Shown piece by piece: positions 17,536 to 25,993 of a stretch of 64,000 nucleotides of DNA (position 1 is the first letter of the stretch; every line of letters begins with the position of its first letter). The notes under the pieces were generated by a model. The model was not told the DNA's origin and made no database searches. It worked only from the letters and a program-made list of their open reading frames with translations. The translations under genes were made by a program, and so were the position numbers. Source of the DNA: an uncultured Faecalicatena sp. GTDB lineage: Bacteria > Bacillota > Clostridia > Lachnospirales > Lachnospiraceae. Where the stretch lies: positions 70,756 through 134,755 of the forward strand of contig CABTYO010000005.1 in assembly GCA_902489075.1 (NCBI GenBank). The letters run 5' to 3'.

Positions 17536-17853
17536 ATGCTGGAAAAGATTTATCCTGGAATTAATATGGAGAGAACCGCTAACTGGCTGCGGTTTATGTG
17601 CAGATTCGAGAAGATCACTGTGAAGGATCTGTGCCGGCAGATGGGCTTAAGCTGTCCGCAGTCCATCTATGGCTGGTTCAGAGGACGGACACTCCCGTCG
17701 CTGGATAATTTTTATGCGCTCAGCCAGATTCTGGATGTATCTCTGGATGAGCTGATCGTGAATCAGCAGGAAGTGATACCGGAGAATTTCTGTAAAAAAA
17801 TGGGACTCCAGAATGCAAGGCTCATCCAATACCGCATGAGACTCGAATTCTAG
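17536..17853 (+). CDS. Small XRE-type helix-turn-helix protein
   Basis: The 105-residue protein has a central Cro/cI-type domain: ITVKDLCRQMGLSCPQSIYGWFRGRTLPSLDNFYALSQILDVSLDELIV. A short tail ends in RLIQYRMRLEF. The start at 17536 follows an AAAGGAG site; an earlier TTG at 17467 overlaps a -35-like hexamer and is unlikely. The protein could be a repressor of itself or of the divergent Uma2 gene; targets unknown. Confidence 0.72.
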   Translation: MLEKIYPGINMERTANWLRFMCRFEKITVKDLCRQMGLSCPQSIYGWFRGRTLPSLDNFYALSQILDVSLDELIVNQQEVIPENFCKKMGLQNARLIQYRMRLEF

Positions 17854-17870
17854 AAGTCCGATTGAGCACT

Positions 17871-18587
17871 TTACCGTTCAAGGAAGCACTTGAACGCTTT
17901 CAGGGAATAATTCATGACCAGTGATTCGGGCATTCCTGCGAGCCTGACAAGCTCCAGGGCGTGTTCGAAGTCACCTACATGTCTGGTCCCATGGCTGTCG
18001 CTGGCCAGAATGACAGGATAATGAAAGTGTCTGCACAGGTTCAGGATCATCAGATCATTGAACCGGGTGTCACCGCGGTAGCCGTCGGGACTCAAGGAAC
18101 TGTTGTTGATCTCTAAAAGCACATCATATTTCATAGCGGCTCTTACAAGCGCGAGGTAGTCGACCGGGTACTTCACATCATCGCAGTGACCGATGATGCG
18201 TACTTTGGGATGCTGCATCGCCGCGATGTAGGCAGCCGTATTCTCTTCAAGAGTCCCCGGTTTCTTCACCGGCTTATGAATACTGGCGATCGCATAATCC
18301 AGCTTATCCAGTATGGAATCCTCCAGATCCAGCTTCCCGTTATTATCCAGGATATTGACTTCTGCACCGTACATCATCTCTACACCGAGACGGATTCTCC
18401 TCGCATGGGCGAGGCTGCGGAAATAAGAAGTGCGCCCGCCGCCCAGTGTAGCTGGTCCATGGTCACTGATTCCAAGCATCTTTAAATTGTGTGCAGCGGC
18501 AGCTTTGGCCATATCCGTGATCGTGGCAGCAGATCCGTGGCCGCTTGCAATGGTATGTGTATGTATATCAAATTCTAAAACAGACAT
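17871..18587 (-). CDS. PHP-domain phosphatase, YcdX-like
   Basis: The 238-residue protein starts EFDIHTHTIASGHGSAATI, continues with LGISDHGPATLGG, YGAEVNILDNNG, YAIASIHKP, IIGHCDDVKYPV and ILASDSHGTRHVGDF. These are the trinuclear-metal residues of the YcdX-type PHP phosphatases. The substrate is not known. It is convergent with the HTH gene (17 bp) and its 5' end faces the metabolosome promoter region. Confidence 0.82.
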   Translation of the reverse strand: MSVLEFDIHTHTIASGHGSAATITDMAKAAAAHNLKMLGISDHGPATLGGGRTSYFRSLAHARRIRLGVEMMYGAEVNILDNNGKLDLEDSILDKLDYAIASIHKPVKKPGTLEENTAAYIAAMQHPKVRIIGHCDDVKYPVDYLALVRAAMKYDVLLEINNSSLSPDGYRGDTRFNDLMILNLCRHFHYPVILASDSHGTRHVGDFEHALELVRLAGMPESLVMNYSLKAFKCFLER

Positions 18588-18937
18588 AAGAGACTGACCT
18601 TTCTTTCCTGCTGCAAATGTAAATTCTCATACAGCAGACTTCGTTTAGAAACTCCTAATATATAGTATGCTTGATTTTGAATGGTTTGTCAATATAAAAG
18701 TAATATGAATACCACTGAAAACAAACAAAAACAACAAAAATAATGTTTGATTGTGTTGGAATGATGCGCGAAAAATCTTCGAAAAATGTTGTTTTGCGTT
18801 GACTTCTCCACATTATAAGCGTATAATAATTATAACTGGGTGGAGAGGCTTTCTATCTTCATTGAGTGAAAGAATATATAGACAGGATCTTGAATAAACA
18901 GGGACTGCTTATATAAAAGAAAGGAGTGACAGGGCGA
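18588..18937 (+). promoter_or_regulatory. Metabolosome promoter 1 with A/C-rich operator candidates
   Basis: TTGACT (18799-18804), 17 bp, TATAAT (18822-18827) is a near-consensus promoter for the diol dehydratase unit, with a 5' leader of about 100 nt. Upstream, 18717-18741 is an A/C-rich block containing AAACAAAAACAA (18723-18734), and TGTTGTTTTG abuts the -35. The same 12-mer occurs at promoter 2 (23203-23214). The DeoR-type regulator encoded at 31906 is the obvious candidate to bind it (inference). No gene is seen in this 350-bp stretch. Confidence 0.65.
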
Positions 18938-21469
18938 ATGGGATTATATACCTATGACAGCACGGATATACCGAAGTCAGAACGCATATCCAGGCTGGTC
19001 GAGGATCTGTATGCGAAGATGCCGGAGATTGAATCTGCAAGGGCAGTTCTGATCACAGAGTCTTACAGGCAGACAGAGAGTGAACCGATGATCATCCGGC
19101 GTGCGAAGGCATTTGAGCATATCCTGGAGAATATCCCGATCATCATAAGGGATATGGAACTGATCGTGGGAAGCACGACGATCGCACCGAGAGGCTGTCA
19201 GACATACCCGGAGTTTTCCTATGAATGGCTGGAGGCGGAGTTTGATACGGTAGAGACAAGAAGCGCAGACCCGTTCTACATCTCAGAGAAGACAAAGGCA
19301 GAGTTAAAGGAAGCCAATGCATACTGGAAGGGCAAGACAACCAGTGAGCTGGCAACATCATACATGGAGCCGGAGACACTGCTGGCCATGGAGCATAATA
19401 TTTTCACACCGGGCAATTACTTCTACAACGGTGTCGGGCATGTGACAGTGAAGTATGACGAGGTCCTTGCAATCGGTTTTTCCGGAATTAAGGAAAAGGC
19501 CCAGGCGGAATTGGCCACACTTTGCCTGGCAGACGGAGATTATCAGAAGAAGTCCAGATTCCTGGAGGCTGTGATGATCAGCTGCGATGCAGTGATTACA
19601 TATGCAAGACGTTATGCAAAGCTGGCTCTTGAGGAGGCTGAGAAGTGTTCCGATATGACCCGCAAGAAGGAACTGCTCCTGATTGCACAGAACTGTGCGA
19701 ATGTACCGGAGAAGGGGGCATCAGGTTTTTACGAAGCCTGCCAGTCATTCTGGTTCGTACAGCAGCTTTTGCAGCTTGAATCCAGCGGACATTCCATCTC
19801 ACCGGGAAGATTTGACCAGTACATGTATCCTTATTATAAGAAGGACCTCGACAGCGGCAGGATCACCAGAGGGTTCGCACAGGAGCTGATGGACTGCATC
19901 TGGGTGAAGTTAAATGACCTGAACAAGTGCCGCGATGCAGTTTCAGCAGAAGGCTTTGCAGGCTACAGCCTGTTCCAGAACCTGATTGCAGGCGGGCAGA
20001 ATGAAGAGGGTGTCGACGTGACCAATGATCTGTCCTTTATGAGCATTCAGGCATCCATGCATGTATTCCTTCCGCAGCCATCCTTATCCGTCAGAGTCTG
20101 GAACGGGACTCCACATGAGTTCCTGATCAAGGCGGCAGAGCTGACCCGGACAGGAATCGGACTTCCGGCATATTATAACGATGAAGTCATCATTCCGTCA
20201 CTGGTAAGCCGCGGGCTGACACTGGAAGATGCAAGGGATTATAATATCATCGGCTGTGTAGAGCCGCAGAAGTCAGGCAAGACAGAAGGGTGGCACGATG
20301 CCGCATTCTTCAATATGTGCCGTCCTCTGGAATTAGTGTTCAGTAACGGAGTGGACAAGGGAGTACAGATCGGACCAAAGACGGGGAAAGTAGAAGATAT
20401 GAAGACCTTCGAGGAATTCTATCATGCCTACAAGATCCAGATGGATTATGCCATCAAGCTTCTGGTCAATGCAGATAATGCAATCGATATGGCCCATGCA
20501 GAGAGATGCCCGCTTCCATTCCTTTCCTCTATGGTCGATGACTGTATGAAGAGAGGAAAGTCCGTGCAGGAGGGTGGCGCCATCTACAACTTTACAGGTC
20601 CTCAGGGATTTGGTGTGGCAAATATGGCAGATTCCCTTTACGCGGTGAAGAAGCTGGTGTATGATGAAAAGAAGATCACTATGAAGGAGCTGAAGGAAGC
20701 TCTGGCAACCAACTATGGAAAAGGACTGAGCAGTGAGGATGTGGCATCCATTACATCTGAGATTGCAGGAAGCATGAAGGAAGCAGGACAGGCTGTCTCA
20801 GAGCGCGAGATCGCTGCGATCCTTAAGACCGTAGTGGCTGCGTCAGAAGCACCGGAAGTCAAAGAGAATGGTGAGCGGATCTTGAAGCTGATCGAAGAAG
20901 TACCGAAGTTCGGCAATGACATCCCGGAGGTGGATGCATTTGCCAGAGATGTAGCTTATACCTATACCAAGCCGCTCTTACAATATAAGAACCCAAGAGG
21001 AGGCATGTTCCAGGCCGGACTGTATCCGGTATCTGCGAATGTCCCGCTGGGAGCACAGACAGGTGCCACACCGGACGGACGTCTGGCACATACACCGGTA
21101 GCCGATGGGGTATCACCATCCGCCGGGAAGGATGTGAACGGACCGACAGCCGCTGCGAATTCTGTATCCAGACTGGATCATTACATCGCATCCAACGGTA
21201 CCTTATTTAATCAGAAGTTCCACCCATCTGCACTGAGCGGCCGCAGAGGCCTTGAGAATTTTGTGGGCCTGGTACGTTCCTATTTTGACCAGAAAGGAAG
21301 CCACATGCAGTTCAATGTTGTAAGCCGCGAGACGCTCCTTGATGCACAGAAGCATCCGGAGCAGTATAAGCACCTGGTTGTCAGGGTTGCCGGATACAGC
21401 GCATTATTTACCACATTGTCCAGGTCCCTTCAGGATGACATTATCCGCAGGACAGAGCAGGGATTCTAA
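18938..21469 (+). CDS. Glycyl-radical (B12-independent) 1,2-propanediol dehydratase
   Basis: The 843-residue enzyme is closely like the glycyl-radical glycerol/diol dehydratases: RAVLITESYRQTE, KTTSELATSYM, NGVGHVTV, SSGHSISPGRFDQYMYPYY. The thiyl-radical cysteine is C440 in NIIGCVEPQ and the radical glycine is G819 in RVAGYSALF. It converts propane-1,2-diol to propionaldehyde in the compartment. The ATG at 18938 is used; a GTG at 18926 overlaps the AAGGAG site. Compared with remembered C. butyricum DhaB1, it has about 49 extra residues (about 593-642) containing SSEDVASITSEIAGSM. This resembles the encapsulation helix on the aldolase encoded at 23248. Choline lyase is less likely given the EPQKSGKTEGWHD match to diol enzymes. 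Confidence 0.93.
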   Translation: MGLYTYDSTDIPKSERISRLVEDLYAKMPEIESARAVLITESYRQTESEPMIIRRAKAFEHILENIPIIIRDMELIVGSTTIAPRGCQTYPEFSYEWLEAEFDTVETRSADPFYISEKTKAELKEANAYWKGKTTSELATSYMEPETLLAMEHNIFTPGNYFYNGVGHVTVKYDEVLAIGFSGIKEKAQAELATLCLADGDYQKKSRFLEAVMISCDAVITYARRYAKLALEEAEKCSDMTRKKELLLIAQNCANVPEKGASGFYEACQSFWFVQQLLQLESSGHSISPGRFDQYMYPYYKKDLDSGRITRGFAQELMDCIWVKLNDLNKCRDAVSAEGFAGYSLFQNLIAGGQNEEGVDVTNDLSFMSIQASMHVFLPQPSLSVRVWNGTPHEFLIKAAELTRTGIGLPAYYNDEVIIPSLVSRGLTLEDARDYNIIGCVEPQKSGKTEGWHDAAFFNMCRPLELVFSNGVDKGVQIGPKTGKVEDMKTFEEFYHAYKIQMDYAIKLLVNADNAIDMAHAERCPLPFLSSMVDDCMKRGKSVQEGGAIYNFTGPQGFGVANMADSLYAVKKLVYDEKKITMKELKEALATNYGKGLSSEDVASITSEIAGSMKEAGQAVSEREIAAILKTVVAASEAPEVKENGERILKLIEEVPKFGNDIPEVDAFARDVAYTYTKPLLQYKNPRGGMFQAGLYPVSANVPLGAQTGATPDGRLAHTPVADGVSPSAGKDVNGPTAAANSVSRLDHYIASNGTLFNQKFHPSALSGRRGLENFVGLVRSYFDQKGSHMQFNVVSRETLLDAQKHPEQYKHLVVRVAGYSALFTTLSRSLQDDIIRRTEQGF

Positions 21470-21485
21470 GGGAAGGAAAAGCAGC

Positions 21486-22280
21486 ATGGACGATTATTTA
21501 AAGACAAAGGGACGTATTTTCGATATTCAGAGATACTCCATTCATGACGGCAACGGAATCCGGACCATCGTGTTTTTAAAGGGATGTGTCTTAAGATGCC
21601 GCTGGTGCTGCAATCCGGAGTCCCAGAGATTTGAGATTGAGACGATGAAGGTGCAGGGCGAAGATAAGATCATCGGAAGGGATGTCACCGTTGAAGAAGT
21701 CATGGAGACGGTAGAAAAGGACCGGACCTATTACAGAAGGACAGGCGGCGGCCTGACATTATCAGGCGGGGAGAGCCTGTGCCAGCCGGAATTTGCAACA
21801 GCCCTTTTAAGAGCTGCGAACGAAGCCGGGATCAGCACCGCGCTGGAGAGCATGGGCTGTGCCGATTACCGGGTGATTGAAGGAATCCTTCCATATTTAG
21901 ACCAGTATCTTCTGGATATCAAGCATATGGACCCTGCCAAACATAAGGAATTCACCGGACGGTCCAACGAACTGATGCTTGAGAATGCAAGGAAGATCGC
22001 CCAGTCAGGCATGACAGAATTGAGTATCCGTGTTCCGGTCATACCGGGGTTCAATGATACAGCAAGGGAAATCCGGGATATCGCGGAGTATACAGGAAAG
22101 CTTGGGAATGTAAAGAGACTTCATCTTCTTCCATACCACAGGCTGGGGCAGGATAAATATGAAGGTTTGGGAAGGCAGTACCTTATGGGTGATGTAGAGC
22201 CGCCGTCCAATGAAAGGATGGAGACGCTGCTTAAAATTGCTTCCCAGGCATCCAAAGTAGAGTGCCAGATAGGAGGTTAA
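21486..22280 (+). CDS. Glycyl-radical enzyme activating protein (radical SAM)
   Basis: The 264-residue protein has RIFDIQRYSIHDGNGIRTIVF, the radical-SAM cluster motif CVLRCRWC (C-x3-C-x2-C), TGGGLTLSGGE and LLDIKHMDPAKH. It should generate the glycyl radical on the dehydratase encoded 16 bp upstream. Unlike many diol and choline activases, it has no ferredoxin-like cysteine insert after the cluster motif; the chain passes straight from NPESQRF to RTYYRRTGGG. The ATG at 21486 is the family-like start; the frame extends upstream inside the dehydratase gene. Confidence 0.92.
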   Translation: MDDYLKTKGRIFDIQRYSIHDGNGIRTIVFLKGCVLRCRWCCNPESQRFEIETMKVQGEDKIIGRDVTVEEVMETVEKDRTYYRRTGGGLTLSGGESLCQPEFATALLRAANEAGISTALESMGCADYRVIEGILPYLDQYLLDIKHMDPAKHKEFTGRSNELMLENARKIAQSGMTELSIRVPVIPGFNDTAREIRDIAEYTGKLGNVKRLHLLPYHRLGQDKYEGLGRQYLMGDVEPPSNERMETLLKIASQASKVECQIGG

Positions 22281-22285
22281 AGGAA

Positions 22286-22648
22286 ATGAATCATGAGCAG
22301 ATGCCGGAGAGGATCGTCCAGGAACTGGTCCCCGGCAAAGAGATTACCATTGCCCATCTGATTGCAAGCCCTGACATCATACTGTATGAGAAGCTGGGGC
22401 TGGATCCGAGGGTGGAGCACAGCAAGTCCGCCATCGGGATCCTGACCATAAGCCCGGCAGAGACTGCGATCATAGCAGCCGATATTGCAACCAAGGCGGC
22501 AGGGATCGAACTGGGATTTGTGGACCGTTTCAGCGGGACACTGATCGTAACAGGGACGATTTCCGAGGTAGAGGCATCGATCCGCGCGGTACTGGATTAC
22601 GTGAAGGATAAGATGGGCTTCTCCGTATGTGAGATCACAAGGACTTAA
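22286..22648 (+). CDS. pduU: BMC shell protein, PduU/EutS type (circularly permuted)
   Basis: The 120-residue protein fits PduU/EutS: ELVPGKEITIAHLIASPD, YEKLGLD, SAIGILTISPAETAIIAADIATKAAGIELGFVDRFSGTLIVTG. These proteins form hexamers with a permuted BMC fold and a small beta-barrel over the pore. The start at 22286 follows an AGGAGG site nine bases upstream and lies 5 bp after the activase stop. It is a minor shell component in known systems. Confidence 0.88.
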   Translation: MNHEQMPERIVQELVPGKEITIAHLIASPDIILYEKLGLDPRVEHSKSAIGILTISPAETAIIAADIATKAAGIELGFVDRFSGTLIVTGTISEVEASIRAVLDYVKDKMGFSVCEITRT

Positions 22649-22653
22649 AGGCA

Positions 22654-23154
22654 ATGAAGAAGATTGTACTGATGGGCCGGAGCGAATGTGGGAAAACCAC
22701 ACTCACCCAGGCATTAAAAGGTGAAAAAATCCAGTATCATAAAACCCAATATGTGAATAACTTCGATGTTATCATAGATACCCCGGGCGAATACGCCCAG
22801 ACAAAGCATCTTGGGTACGCGCTCGCGCTGTACTCATATGAAGCCGATGTGGTAGGACTTTTACTGTCTGCCACGGAACCCTACTCCCTGTATCCACCGT
22901 GCTGTACGTCCATGTGCAACCGTGAGGTTATCGGTATCGTGACAAAGATCCATGATGAGAAGGCAGATGTAGCACGTGCAGAACGATGGTTAAGGCTCAC
23001 CGGATGTAAGAAAATCTTCTATGTAGACTCCAAGAATTACGAGGGAATCCCGGAGATTCTGGAGTATTTAAAAGAAGATGGGGACATCCTTCCGTGGGAA
23101 ATGGAAGAAAACGGGGAAAATGGCGAAAAAACAACAAATCCAACACAGAAATAA
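22654..23154 (+). CDS. eutP: EutP/PduV-family small GTPase
   Basis: The 166-residue protein has a P-loop GRSECGKTTL, the G3 region DTPGEYAQ, and VTKIHDEKAD at the G4 position (T-K-x-H rather than NKxD). EutP/PduV proteins associate with microcompartments; PduV has been linked to compartment movement, and EutP was reported as an acetate kinase in Salmonella. The role here is open. No encapsulation helix is seen at the N-terminus. It is the last gene of the first metabolosome unit; promoter 2 begins immediately after its stop. Confidence 0.85.
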   Translation: MKKIVLMGRSECGKTTLTQALKGEKIQYHKTQYVNNFDVIIDTPGEYAQTKHLGYALALYSYEADVVGLLLSATEPYSLYPPCCTSMCNREVIGIVTKIHDEKADVARAERWLRLTGCKKIFYVDSKNYEGIPEILEYLKEDGDILPWEMEENGENGEKTTNPTQK

Positions 23155-23155
23155 G

Positions 23156-23215
23156 TTGACTGTTGTGGGGTTATGTGGTAATATCGAGTTAGAAACAACA
23201 TAAAACAAAAACAAG
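23156..23215 (+). promoter_or_regulatory. Metabolosome promoter 2 with A/C-rich operator candidate
   Basis: TTGACT (23156-23161), 17 bp, TAATAT (23179-23184) lies right after the EutP stop. Downstream, 23191-23215 is an A/C-rich block containing AAACAAAAACAA (23203-23214), identical to a 12-mer upstream of promoter 1. Its position just after the -10 suits a repressor site. Confidence 0.65.
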
Positions 23216-23247
23216 TTTTGTTTTTAGAATCCAAGGAGGAAAAAAGG

Positions 23248-24054
23248 ATGCAAAACGAATACGAAATCAAAAAAGAAATGTGTGAAATCGGTAAAAGAGT
23301 GTACAACCGTGGAATGGTAGCTGCCAATGACGGTAACTTCTCTGTAAAGCTGAATGACAACGAATTCCTGTGCACACCAACAGGCGTAAGCAAAGGATTC
23401 ATGACACCGGAATATATCTGTAAAGTAGACGCAGAAGGAAATGTACTTCAGGCTAACAAAGGATTCAGACCATCATCTGAGATCAAGATGCACATGCGTG
23501 TATACAAAGAAAGACCGGACGTTAACGCAGTAGTACATGCTCACCCGCTGTACGCTACAACATTTGCTATCTGTGGTATTCCTCTGACACAGCCGATCAT
23601 GCCGGAAGCTGTTATCGCACTGGGATGCGTTCCGATCGCTAAATACGGCACACCTTCTACAATGGAGATTCCGGATGCTGTATCTGAGCACTTACAGTAT
23701 TTTGATGCAGTACTTCTTGAGAACCACGGAGCACTTGCTTACTCAGACAATCTGTTGAACGCTTACCACAAGATGGAATCCTTAGAGTTCTACGCACAGC
23801 TTCTGTATCAGTCAAAGATGCTCGGCGAGCCACAGGAATTCAACAAAGAGCAGATGGACAAGCTGTACGAGATCAGAAGAAAAATGGGACTTCCAGGAAA
23901 GCATCCTGCAAATGTATGCCCGAACGCAAAAGCTGGTAAGCCAAGCTGCCACAGCTGCGGCGGATCATGCAGCGCAAGTGCACCGGCTGCAACTGCAGAC
24001 GCTGACTTAGTTGCATCCATCACAAAGAAAGTTATGGATCAGTTAGGACTGTAA
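23248..24054 (+). CDS. Class II L-fuculose/L-rhamnulose-1-phosphate aldolase with C-terminal encapsulation peptide
   Basis: The 268-residue protein has the class II aldolase/adducin fold: RGMVAANDGNFSVKL, CTPTGVSKG, VHAHPLYATTFA and LLENHGALAYSDNL, giving the zinc histidines. It should split fuculose-1-P or rhamnulose-1-P into DHAP and L-lactaldehyde. The body is followed by a Cys-rich linker (Cys 224, 234, 237, 241) and a terminal amphipathic helix DADLVASITKKVMDQLGL, typical of encapsulation peptides, so it is probably inside the compartment. The ATG at 23248 follows AAGGAGG. It is the first gene of the second unit and the only deoxysugar-phosphate aldolase in the window, so both sugars likely pass through it. 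Confidence 0.9.
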   Translation: MQNEYEIKKEMCEIGKRVYNRGMVAANDGNFSVKLNDNEFLCTPTGVSKGFMTPEYICKVDAEGNVLQANKGFRPSSEIKMHMRVYKERPDVNAVVHAHPLYATTFAICGIPLTQPIMPEAVIALGCVPIAKYGTPSTMEIPDAVSEHLQYFDAVLLENHGALAYSDNLLNAYHKMESLEFYAQLLYQSKMLGEPQEFNKEQMDKLYEIRRKMGLPGKHPANVCPNAKAGKPSCHSCGGSCSASAPAATADADLVASITKKVMDQLGL

Positions 24055-24073
24055 TCCAGTATAGGGGACAGCT

Positions 24074-24598
24074 ATGAATGAACAGGATATTACCAACGCC
24101 GTGAAAGCGGTGCTGGACCAGATGAAAGATAGCGGCGGACATCATCATGCGGCAGGGCATGTCTGCACATGCAATAAGCATAAGATGACCCTGAAAGCTG
24201 CCAATGCCCTGATCGAGAAGGTGAAGGTAAAAGCAGCCGAGCTGGGCGTGAATGCAGTCATTGCCGTATCTGACAAGGCAGGGAGACCTGTCGCAGTTCA
24301 GTGCATGGATGATGCCTACATAGCAAGTTTTGATATTGCAATCAACAAGACATTTACTTCAGCGAGCCTCAAGATGTCAACGGACGAGCTTAGTCACTTA
24401 AGTCAGCCGGGACAGCCTTTATACGGGATTCAGTTCACGAATGAGGGCAAGATCGTAATATTTGGCGGTGGAGAACCGCTGGAAGCAGATGGAAAAATAG
24501 TCGGAGCCTTAGGTGTCAGCGGTGGCACAGCCGAACAGGATACTGCAATCGCGGCTTACGGCAAAGAGATTTTTGAGGAGGTATTAGCGTGTCTGTAA
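24074..24598 (+). CDS. GlcG/HbpS (PduO C-terminal-like) protein with N-terminal encapsulation peptide
   Basis: The 174-residue protein begins with an amphipathic helix MNEQDITNAVKAVLDQMK, then a His/Cys linker (GGHHHAAGHVCTCNKHK). A GlcG/HbpS domain follows: NAVIAVSDKAGRPVAVQCMDDAYIAS, KTFTSASLKMST, GGGEPLEADGKIVGALGVSGGTAEQDTAIA. The domain also forms the C-terminal part of PduO, where it binds heme or corrinoid in some members. Its function in glycyl-radical compartments is not established. It overlaps the next gene by 10 bp. Confidence 0.82.
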   Translation: MNEQDITNAVKAVLDQMKDSGGHHHAAGHVCTCNKHKMTLKAANALIEKVKVKAAELGVNAVIAVSDKAGRPVAVQCMDDAYIASFDIAINKTFTSASLKMSTDELSHLSQPGQPLYGIQFTNEGKIVIFGGGEPLEADGKIVGALGVSGGTAEQDTAIAAYGKEIFEEVLACL

Positions 24599-25977
24599 AT
24601 GAGCAGATGGTCCAGGACATTGTTTCAGAAGTCATGGCAAAGATGCAGATCGCTTCCGAAGTTACAGGAAGCCACGGCGTCTTTACTGATATGAACGAAG
24701 CAATCGAAGCAGCAAAAAAAGCGCAGAAGATTGTGGGCAAGATGTCTATGGACGGAAGAGAGAAGATAATTTCAAACATTAGGAAAAAGACAATAGAGAA
24801 TGCCGAGATCCTCGCACGCATGGGCGTAGAGGAGACAGGCATGGGGAATGTCGGACACAAGATCTTAAAGCACCAGTTAGTTGCTGAGAAGACACCGGGA
24901 ACGGAAGACATCACAACAACAGCATGGTCAGGAGACAGAGGACTTACATTGATCGAGATGGGACCGTTCGGAGTAATTGGAGCGATTACACCATGTACGA
25001 ACCCAAGTGAGACCGTTCTCTGCAACACAATCGGAATGGTGGCAGGCGGCAACACAGTCGTATTCAACCCGCATCCGGCAGCAATCAAGACATCCATCTA
25101 TGCGATCAACATGATCAATGAAGCTTCTATCGAAGCAGGTGGACCTGACAACATTGCCTGCACAGTTGAGAAGCCGACGCTGGATTCCAGTAACATCATG
25201 ATGAAGCATAAAGATATCCCCCTGATCGCAGCAACAGGAGGCCCGGGAGTTGTTACCGCAGTCCTGTCATCAGGCAAGAGAGGAATCGGAGCAGGGGCAG
25301 GCAATCCGCCGGCACTTGTAGACGAGACAGCAGATATCCGCAAGGCAGCAGAAGACATTGTGAACGGATGTACATTCGATAACAACCTTCCATGTATCGC
25401 TGAGAAAGAGATCGTAGCTGTGGATTCCATCGTTGATGAACTGATGCATTATATGGTCAACGAGCAGGGATGCTACCTGGCTTCCAAGGAAGAGCAGGAT
25501 GCACTGACAGCTGTTGTCTTAAAGGATGGCAGACTGAACAGAAAGTGTGTCGGAAGAGATGCTAAGACACTGCTGGGAATGATCGGTGTGACAGTTCCGG
25601 ACAACATCAGATGTATTACATTTGAGGGACCGAAGGAGCATCCGCTGATCGCCACAGAGCTGATGATGCCAATCTTAGGTGTCGTAAGGGCGAAAGACTT
25701 TAACGATGCGGTTGAGCAGGCAGTATGGCTGGAGCATGGCAACAGACACTCCGCTCATATCCATTCTAAGAACATTGACAACATCACAACATATGCAAAA
25801 GCGATTGACACGGCAATTCTTGTAAAGAACGGCCCATCCTATGCAGCAATCGGATTCGGAGGCGAAGGCTTCTGTACATTTACGATTGCAAGCCGTACAG
25901 GAGAAGGACTTACAAGTGCAAGCTCATTCACAAAGAGAAGACGCTGCGTAATGACAGACAGTCTATGCATTCGCTAG
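24589..25977 (+). CDS. pduP: CoA-acylating propionaldehyde dehydrogenase, PduP-like
   Basis: The 462-residue protein begins with an encapsulation-type helix MSVNEQMVQDIVSEVMAKMQ and continues as an acylating aldehyde dehydrogenase: GPFGVIGAITPCTNPSETVLCN, TGGPGVVTAVLSSGKR, GAGNPPALVDETADI. The catalytic cysteine is C269 in FDNNLPCIAEKE. It oxidises propionaldehyde to propionyl-CoA with NAD+. The start is GTG, supported by a GAGGAG site, and overlaps the GlcG-like gene by 10 bp, suggesting coupling. Confidence 0.93.
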   Translation: MSVNEQMVQDIVSEVMAKMQIASEVTGSHGVFTDMNEAIEAAKKAQKIVGKMSMDGREKIISNIRKKTIENAEILARMGVEETGMGNVGHKILKHQLVAEKTPGTEDITTTAWSGDRGLTLIEMGPFGVIGAITPCTNPSETVLCNTIGMVAGGNTVVFNPHPAAIKTSIYAINMINEASIEAGGPDNIACTVEKPTLDSSNIMMKHKDIPLIAATGGPGVVTAVLSSGKRGIGAGAGNPPALVDETADIRKAAEDIVNGCTFDNNLPCIAEKEIVAVDSIVDELMHYMVNEQGCYLASKEEQDALTAVVLKDGRLNRKCVGRDAKTLLGMIGVTVPDNIRCITFEGPKEHPLIATELMMPILGVVRAKDFNDAVEQAVWLEHGNRHSAHIHSKNIDNITTYAKAIDTAILVKNGPSYAAIGFGGEGFCTFTIASRTGEGLTSASSFTKRRRCVMTDSLCIR

Positions 25978-25993
25978 GACAGGAGGAAATAAA

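Noticed and set aside
18926..18937. GTG start for the diol dehydratase, giving four extra residues
   Set aside because: The GTG overlaps the AAGGAG ribosome site itself; the ATG at 18938 is the workable start.
24074..24598. PduO adenosyltransferase
   Set aside because: Only the GlcG-like C-terminal type domain is present; the adenosyltransferase domain is missing, and the dehydratase is B12-independent.
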